Positions 59,091-64,000 of a stretch of 64,000 bases of DNA are shown piece after piece. Each line of letters starts with the position of its first letter. The first letter of the stretch is position 1. Origin of the DNA: Paenibacillus sp. 32352. GTDB taxonomy: Bacteria > Bacillota > Bacilli > Paenibacillales > NBRC-103111. The notes under the pieces are model-generated. The model made no database searches. It was not told where the DNA came from and was given only the letters and a program-made list of their open reading frames with translations. The stretch lies in NCBI RefSeq assembly GCF_002042965.1, contig NZ_MZNT01000003.1, forward strand, positions 372,001 through 436,000, read 5' to 3'. A program made the position numbers and the translations under genes.

Positions 59091-60392
59091 ATGAAGCATC
59101 AACCCGATTACTTTCGTGAGCAGTTTCCGTATTCAGCCCCGCCGCGCGTACTGTTTGACGGTGTGGAGGTTCCGACAGCCATGCCGGAGGATATTTTTAT
59201 CACGGACACGACATTCAGGGACGGGCAGCAGGCGAGACCTCCTTATACTGTGGAGCAGATTGTCACCCTATTTGACTATTTACACCGCTTGTCAGGAGAT
59301 AAGGGTGTGATAAGACAGTCCGAGTTTTTCTTGTACAGCGAGAAGGATCGTGAAGCGGCGTACCGATGTATGGAAAAGGGGTACCGGTTTCCGGAGGTGA
59401 CGGCCTGGATTCGTGCGGTGAAAAAGGATTTTGCGCTCGTCAAAGACATGGGAATTAAGGAGACCGGCATTTTAACCTCGATTTCCGACTACCATATTTA
59501 TTTGAAGCTGGGGCTCGATCGGGAAAAAGCCATGATGCAGTATCTGGATATTGTAGAAGCGGCTCTGACTGCGGGGATTCGCCCGCGTTGTCATTTGGAG
59601 GATGTAACGCGAGCCGATGTGTACGGGTTTGTAGTCCCGTTCGTTCAGCGTTTGACTGAGCTGTCCGAGCAGAGCGGGATTCCGGTTAAGGTGCGTCTAT
59701 GCGATACGATGGGGTATGGAGTTTCCTATCCCGGGGCCATTCTGCCAAGAAGCGTTCCGCGACTGGTCCACGCTTTGAGGGAAGAGACGGGCATTCGCAG
59801 TGAGCAGCTGGAATGGCACGGACATAACGACTTCTACAAAGTGATGACCAATGCGGCCACCGCTTGGCTCTATGGGGTAGGAGGCATCAACGGCACGCTG
59901 CTCGGATTTGGCGAAAGGACAGGGAACACTCCGATTGAAGGTCTCTTGTTTGAATATATGGGATTGACCGGCGATATGTCCGTAGATACGACGGTCATCA
60001 CGGAAATCGCGGACTACTTTGAACGGGAGCTTGGCTATCATATTCCTCCAATGACACCTTTTGTCGGGAAGCAGTTTAATGTCACCGCAGCGGGTATTCA
60101 TGCCGACGGAGTGATCAAGAATGAGGAAATCTATAACATCTTTGACACCGGCAAGCTCTTGAATCGGCCTCTAGGGGTGCAGGTGACGGATAAGGCCGGG
60201 GCAGCCGGCGTCGCGTTCTGGGTTAATAAACAGTTAGGTCTTAAGGGCGAGAATCGTTTGGACAAAAAACATCCCTCCATACAGGCAATGACGGCTTGGG
60301 TGGCGGACCAGTACAAGGACGGCCGTACCACCAGCTTGTCGGATATGGAGCTCCTTGGGGCGGCGAAGCATTTTTTGGCGGACTTGTTCTAA
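59091..60392 (+). CDS. DRE-TIM aldol synthase; candidate Re-citrate or homocitrate synthase
   Basis: 433 residues; ATG behind a weak GAAAGGTTGTG site. The family signature is 'DTTFRDGQQARPPYTVEQI' (metal-binding Asp, catalytic Arg), with 'SDYHIYLKLG', 'RCHLEDVTRADVYGF', 'LEWHGHNDFYKVMTNAATAW' (His-x-His metal pair) and 'GFGERTGNTPIEGLLF'. This is a DRE-TIM Claisen-condensing enzyme like 2-isopropylmalate, homocitrate or Re-citrate synthase. It has no LeuA regulatory C-terminal domain. The 'RDGQQARPPYT' and 'IRQSEFFLYS' pattern is what I recall from clostridial Re-citrate synthases. No leu or lys genes are adjacent. Superfamily certain, exact reaction uncertain. Confidence 0.85.
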   Translation: MKHQPDYFREQFPYSAPPRVLFDGVEVPTAMPEDIFITDTTFRDGQQARPPYTVEQIVTLFDYLHRLSGDKGVIRQSEFFLYSEKDREAAYRCMEKGYRFPEVTAWIRAVKKDFALVKDMGIKETGILTSISDYHIYLKLGLDREKAMMQYLDIVEAALTAGIRPRCHLEDVTRADVYGFVVPFVQRLTELSEQSGIPVKVRLCDTMGYGVSYPGAILPRSVPRLVHALREETGIRSEQLEWHGHNDFYKVMTNAATAWLYGVGGINGTLLGFGERTGNTPIEGLLFEYMGLTGDMSVDTTVITEIADYFERELGYHIPPMTPFVGKQFNVTAAGIHADGVIKNEEIYNIFDTGKLLNRPLGVQVTDKAGAAGVAFWVNKQLGLKGENRLDKKHPSIQAMTAWVADQYKDGRTTSLSDMELLGAAKHFLADLF

Positions 60393-60521
60393 CAGCGGCT
60401 CCAATTGATGTATGAAGATATTGTAAATCTTCTATTGATGTTAGCTCCGCTTTGGCATATAGTGATCGTAAGAAAATGATTGTAGAGATGAGAAGACCGC
60501 AGGAAAGGTCGTGACCGTGAA

Positions 60522-61502
60522 GTGGATAATGCACTTTTGGATTCGGTGGTTTTGCCGGACGGTATCCTCGATTCCAGCAGGCTGAGCAGCAGAGAAACGT
60601 TGTATATCGGGCGAAACGGCAAAGCGGTAGAGCGGTTTGCTGTCGATCCGGATGACTCGCACAGCTACATCTTCAAACCGTTGACCAACCTGGACACGAT
60701 AGGACGTGAAGCATGGGTTTACCGGAACCTTCTTCCCCGAATTCCTGTTCGCTATCCAAAGCTTCTCGCACAGGCGCAGCACACGGATGCAGAGAGGTAT
60801 TGGGCAATTTACGAAGATTTAGGCAAGCTGGAGCATCGGTTTGACAGAGAAACCTTGATAATAGCAGCCGAAGCGATTCCATTCTGGCATCGGCTTCCCG
60901 TCGAATCCGTTCCGGAGGAGTTTACCGGACATACTCCGCTAGTCGATCAAATTATGCGAGAAATTCAGGATAAGCTCCCTGTGGTGAGAACGATCCTGGA
61001 ACGGCTGGCCTTTCCCGCTGATCTCACGGAGAAAGCACAATGGGTTGTTGGACAAATGGACGATAGGTTATTTTCCAAGCAGACAGTTTCCCACGGGGAT
61101 TACCATCCGTTGAATTTGTCACTGCTTGAAGATCAGATTACGATTCTGGACTGGGAGTACGTTCACCGGAATTCGATCTACTGGGATCTGTATAATTTGT
61201 TAGACATTACAAGTCCCAGCTACAGAAGGCCTGTCGTTACCGCAGCAGTAAGGAATGAGGTGCTTCAAGCCTATTATGCGCGAACAGAGCAGCTTGGCCA
61301 GGACGGCGGCTTCCGTACACTTCAGCAGCATTACTATCGCTACGCGCTTCTCTATTCCTTGTGGATTTTGACACTCATTGAGAAGGATCTGAAGTCCGGT
61401 GTGCTGAACCCCGAGGCGTTGTTGGAGCAGCAAGAGGAGACTCGAGCCATTGCAATGGATTTATTGCTTGAGCAAATAGAGATGAATAATCAGCCCCGCT
61501 GA
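60522..61502 (+). CDS. Aminoglycoside-phosphotransferase-fold kinase
   Basis: 326 residues; GTG start at 60522 is uncertain, AGGAAAGG lies 13 bp upstream. Catalytic loop 'SHGDYHPLNLSLL' (HGDxxxxN) and the metal-binding 'ITILDWEYVHRNSIYWDLYN' (DxD-like) identify the APH/choline-kinase fold; an N-terminal Lys region 'HSYIFKPLTN' with 'REAWVYRNLLPRIP' completes it. Such proteins phosphorylate small alcohols, antibiotics or homoserine and are common in spore formers, where some (CotS-like) associate with the coat. 129 bp after the aldol synthase; cotranscription possible. Substrate unknown. Confidence 0.82.
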   Translation: MDNALLDSVVLPDGILDSSRLSSRETLYIGRNGKAVERFAVDPDDSHSYIFKPLTNLDTIGREAWVYRNLLPRIPVRYPKLLAQAQHTDAERYWAIYEDLGKLEHRFDRETLIIAAEAIPFWHRLPVESVPEEFTGHTPLVDQIMREIQDKLPVVRTILERLAFPADLTEKAQWVVGQMDDRLFSKQTVSHGDYHPLNLSLLEDQITILDWEYVHRNSIYWDLYNLLDITSPSYRRPVVTAAVRNEVLQAYYARTEQLGQDGGFRTLQQHYYRYALLYSLWILTLIEKDLKSGVLNPEALLEQQEETRAIAMDLLLEQIEMNNQPR

Positions 61503-61522
61503 CATAGGGAAGAAGACCAAGG

Positions 61523-61545
61523 AACCGAGACGAAGCCTCGGTTTC
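61523..61545 (+). terminator. Weak terminator hairpin
   Basis: Stem AACCGAG/CTCGGTT with 7-nt loop and a short TCTT tail after the kinase gene. Confidence 0.45.
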
Positions 61546-61778
61546 TTGACATAAATTTTAGAGCTCCTCGCAGCAATGCGCTTCGAAGCCAAGGCATCAT
61601 TACCCTGAAATTTCTCTGGTACCCCATGTCATTCCCTGTTATGCCGCTTCACCGCCATGGATGGGCATTGAACGGTTTATCCATAAAAAATTTATGGCCA
61701 AATTCATGAAAGCGGTAACATTTCAATAGCTTTTGATGTATACTTGAATTAAAAGCGATCAAAGGAGAAATGTCGACT

Positions 61779-61991
61779 ATGGGAGTAGAACCGATGAATC
61801 CTTCTGAATTGTATGCCGTAAAACGCTGCTGTCGCTGTGGAATGGAACTTGAGGAGCAAGCCGATTGCTATAAAAGCACCTGTGACGAGTGCGAAGGAAA
61901 CACTTTCTACCCCTTATCTCCGCTTCAGCCCAAGGGTAAGCTCATGAATTATATGCAAGGAACCAATCTAATCGATGCTTATTGGCACTAA
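61779..61991 (+). CDS. Small zinc-ribbon protein (YhfH-like)
   Basis: 70 residues from ATG 61779 (AAAGGAG 11 bp upstream); the ATG at 61770 is almost on top of that site. Two CxxC knuckles, 'CCRCGMELEEQADCY' and 'CDEC', form a likely zinc ribbon, followed by 'LSPLQPKGKLMNYMQG'. The 'C-x2-C-x4-EEQ-x-(D/E)CY-x4-C-x2-C' form resembles the tiny YhfH proteins of Bacillus. Role unknown; no neighbours point to one. Confidence 0.65.
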   Translation: MGVEPMNPSELYAVKRCCRCGMELEEQADCYKSTCDECEGNTFYPLSPLQPKGKLMNYMQGTNLIDAYWH

Positions 61992-62001
61992 CCAACGTTC
62001 C

Positions 62002-62040
62002 CCCGCGGGGCTCTCAACAGAAGCTGCTTGCGGGTTTTTT
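62002..62040 (+). terminator. Rho-independent terminator
   Basis: Stem CCCGC/GCGGG with an inner GCT/AGC pairing and T6 tail, 10 bp after the zinc-ribbon gene. Confidence 0.7.
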
Positions 62041-62125
62041 ACTGCCATAGAATGTTTCCATTTCAGGTTTAGCACATAGTACACGAAACCGCTTCGAAGC
62101 GAATGCACCACTTTGCGAGGTGATC

Positions 62126-62917
62126 TCATTGTGCCGTATAAATGCCTACCTGCTTTGGATCCTTCCATACCCCTCCGTACTGCTTCAATCTTTGATCCGC
62201 CTCTACTTCGAGCCATGCGAGCAACTCAGCGTACAGCTTATCATCGCTCGGAATTAGCATGTAGCTGAACATCGAAGAAATGTAGCGAACGACCGGAGCG
62301 CTTTCGTGAAAGACGAGAGCATTCGTAAGGAGCACTTCATTGACCTGTGAAAATTCGCCTCCCAATATGGACTTTGCGTTCTCCACACTGAATGTACCGA
62401 CGGGAGAGGTCATAGGGGGATAACCGAATGCCTGCAGCATATCATTGTACAAGCTTTTGATCAGAGGCTGTGACTCGCTGGAATTCGTTATCGCCAATAC
62501 ATGACCCTCAGGTGCCAGAACCCTCCTGAATTCACGCAGCGCTTGCGGAATGTCCGGTACATGATAGAGCATATGTCTAGCTGCAACCCGTTGAAAGGTA
62601 CCATCCTGAAAAGGCAGCTCTCTGACATCTCCGATCACTCCTTCGATGCCTTCCGATTTCGTCTGTTCAATCATACCGGCGGATTGATCCAGTCCGACCA
62701 GGCGGCCCTGATGCCCCGCATGGAACAAATGCTTCAAAAAGCTGCCGGTCCCGCATCCTGCGTCCAAGACGGCTTCTTCCCCTGTCAGCTTCATTAAGGC
62801 GACGGCTTCCTTGTCTAAATTGATTTTACGATCCGTATACAGAGCATGAGTCTGAATGCGGATGGATAATGGTTCAGCATGGTCATATTGGCGAGTGATC
62901 TGCTTTGATTGTTCCAT
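62126..62917 (-). CDS. Class I SAM-dependent methyltransferase
   Basis: 263 residues; ATG with AAGGAGGC 8 bp upstream. SAM-binding motif I 'VLDAGCGTGSFLKHL', motif II 'GRLVGLDQSAGMI', then 'GDVRELPFQDGTFQRVAARH' and 'HVPDIPQALREFRRVLAPEGHVL', the UbiE/Methyltransf_11 pattern. C-terminal helical part unrecognised. Acts on a small molecule in the cytoplasm; substrate unknown. Divergent from the next gene, so independently expressed. Confidence 0.87.
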   Translation of the reverse strand: MEQSKQITRQYDHAEPLSIRIQTHALYTDRKINLDKEAVALMKLTGEEAVLDAGCGTGSFLKHLFHAGHQGRLVGLDQSAGMIEQTKSEGIEGVIGDVRELPFQDGTFQRVAARHMLYHVPDIPQALREFRRVLAPEGHVLAITNSSESQPLIKSLYNDMLQAFGYPPMTSPVGTFSVENAKSILGGEFSQVNEVLLTNALVFHESAPVVRYISSMFSYMLIPSDDKLYAELLAWLEVEADQRLKQYGGVWKDPKQVGIYTAQ

Positions 62918-63179
62918 ATCAATCTGCCTCCTTTTATATTCATCCTAATGTAAAAAAATAGGAGGAGGAATGGAGTTTTATTTCCCTTTTATGGATTTTT
63001 ATGTGATTTTTGCTGAAAAAAATTAAAATTGCCTCAAAAGTCTGTTGAAAATAGGTCTGGGGGCGTTTACATTTAGATTAGGTTATATTTGACATGGTTC
63101 GACAATGGCCTTGGCCGGGTTCTAACCAGCGGGACAGAGGATAGATAAAAGAACGTCGGGTTTGGAGAGAGTACAGATC

Positions 63180-64000
63180 ATGGTGAAGAAAGCGACTACA
63201 ACCGCAATCGTTGGTATGCTTGGCTTAGCGGGTGCGCTAACCAGCTGCAGCGGGATAAATGAAGATGCTTCCACGTGGACATATGATGCGGGACAACCGC
63301 TTTCAATGCTTATGGTGTGGTATGGGGACGATGTATTGTCGCCGATGAAGCAGCGGCTGCTGCAGGAAAAAGTGATAGAGAAATTCAATGTAGACTTGAA
63401 GATACAAATTGTAGATAAGGATGAATACGAAAGCAGGCTTAATGCTGCTTGGATGAGGGGAGACAGCCCGGATATCGTCTGGATGAACAATACGATGATT
63501 CGTGAGGCGGCGGGCAGCGGAGCATTGCTTCCTCTCGATGATCTGGTCAAAAGCTCGCCCGTATGGAGCAGGATGCCTAAGGAATATTTCGCCGATTCCC
63601 GTTACTTTGGCAAAATCTATTCCCTGCCGCAAAACATTCAAGCTCCGGAATCGATTCATTACCGAGCGGATTGGGCCAAGGCGTTGAATATAGCTCCACC
63701 CACCAATCCGGAGGAGCTGTACAGGATGCTGTACGCATTCGCCAAGAACGATCCGGATGGGGACGGAAAAGCAAATACGACGGGGTTCACCATGGAAGGA
63801 AACTTAAGCCGTACCGGGGCTATCTGGAGGATGTTCGTTCCTGCGGCCCCCCGCAAGCTGGCCTTGTATCTGGATAATCAGGACGATACAATCAAATCCG
63901 CTTACTTGGTTTCTGCGGACATGAAGAAAGCGCTGGAGTGGCTGCGTAGAGGCTATGCCGAAGGCGTTTTGGATAAAGAGTGGGTATTGGAGAAGCAGAA
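63180..64000 (+). CDS. Extracellular solute-binding lipoprotein of an ABC transporter, 5' part
   Basis: Open to the window end, 273 codons seen. ATG 63180 with GGAGAGAG 6 bp upstream. Signal with lipobox 'GALTSC', so lipid-anchored. Family-1 solute-binding pattern: 'MLMVWYGDD', 'EKFNVDLKIQIVDKDEYESR', 'RGDSPDIVWMNNTMIREA', 'GALLPLDDLV', 'IYSLPQNIQAPESIHYRADW', 'PPTNPEELYRML', and the loop 'DPDGDGKANTTGFTM'. Likely receptor of a sugar ABC importer whose permeases should follow outside the window. Confidence 0.9.
   Translation, partial: MVKKATTTAIVGMLGLAGALTSCSGINEDASTWTYDAGQPLSMLMVWYGDDVLSPMKQRLLQEKVIEKFNVDLKIQIVDKDEYESRLNAAWMRGDSPDIVWMNNTMIREAAGSGALLPLDDLVKSSPVWSRMPKEYFADSRYFGKIYSLPQNIQAPESIHYRADWAKALNIAPPTNPEELYRMLYAFAKNDPDGDGKANTTGFTMEGNLSRTGAIWRMFVPAAPRKLALYLDNQDDTIKSAYLVSADMKKALEWLRRGYAEGVLDKEWVLEKQ

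Noticed and set aside
1..64000. CRISPR arrays, tRNA, rRNA and prophage genes
   Set aside because: No regularly spaced direct repeats, no cloverleaf-like sequence ending in CCA, no rRNA stretches and no phage structural proteins were seen by eye.

Overview
The window reads as chromosomal DNA of an endospore-forming, Gram-positive, low-to-mid-GC Firmicute, most likely Paenibacillus. The evidence is a clear gerE, a sporulenol-synthase-type cyclase (sqhC), S-layer-homology and copper-amine-oxidase-like stalk proteins, lipobox-bearing secreted proteins, TTG/GTG starts behind strong AGGAGG ribosome sites, and promoter-like sequences of the mother-cell sigma-E/sigma-K type. I see no rRNA or tRNA genes, no CRISPR array and no intact insertion sequence.

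Layout. 1-5.6 kb: a drug-efflux-type operon (EmrA-like adaptor cut by the window edge, lipoprotein adaptor, 14-TM DHA2 transporter, secreted Ig-like protein, MarR regulator). 5.7-9.1 kb: a secreted four-repeat helical protein behind a long palindrome, then DeoR regulator plus ROK sugar kinase. 9.4-13.7 kb: an OmpR-type regulator and a 1159-residue hybrid kinase, followed by an unusual nested inverted repeat. 14.1-37.5 kb: a large surface-glycan island. 37.7-46 kb: a ferritin-like four-helix protein, an SLH protein behind an attenuator-like leader, and a 2123-residue secreted multidomain protein. 46-49.3 kb: NarL-type two-component system, YcnI-like copper protein, MscL. 49.3-54.6 kb: sqhC, AraC regulator, dehydrogenase, polysaccharide lyase. 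54.6-58.3 kb: gerE and a decayed zone with a partial gerE duplication, a collagen-like remnant, several very small genes and a gene interrupted by TAG. 59-64 kb: a DRE-TIM aldol synthase (possible Re-citrate synthase), a kinase-like phosphotransferase, a small zinc-ribbon protein, a methyltransferase and the start of an ABC sugar-binding lipoprotein.

How it fits together. The island encodes two nucleotide-sugar routes: GDP-mannose via manC, a GDP-mannose dehydratase, a GDP-perosamine-synthase-type aminotransferase and a NeuD/PglD-type acyltransferase (predicted GDP-N-acyl-perosamine); and dTDP-rhamnose via rmlA-rmlB-rmlD-rmlC, arranged like the B. subtilis spsIJKL spore-coat genes. Ten or so glycosyltransferases surround them, including three tandem CgeB-like enzymes and two near-mirror paralogues that bracket the island. 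Sporulation-type promoter motifs and the nearby gerE suggest mother-cell expression and decoration of the spore surface. The most novel-looking signal is a Lys/Arg-rich N-terminal extension followed by a glycine-periodic tract (G-x-x-x-G-Y-x-L-G-R type) shared by glycosyltransferases of different families and by a tiny stand-alone protein; I propose it is a targeting or assembly tag for the spore-surface glycosylation machinery. A prolyl-4-hydroxylase fused to OsmC in the same island, and a collagen-like remnant further on, may belong to the same surface biology.
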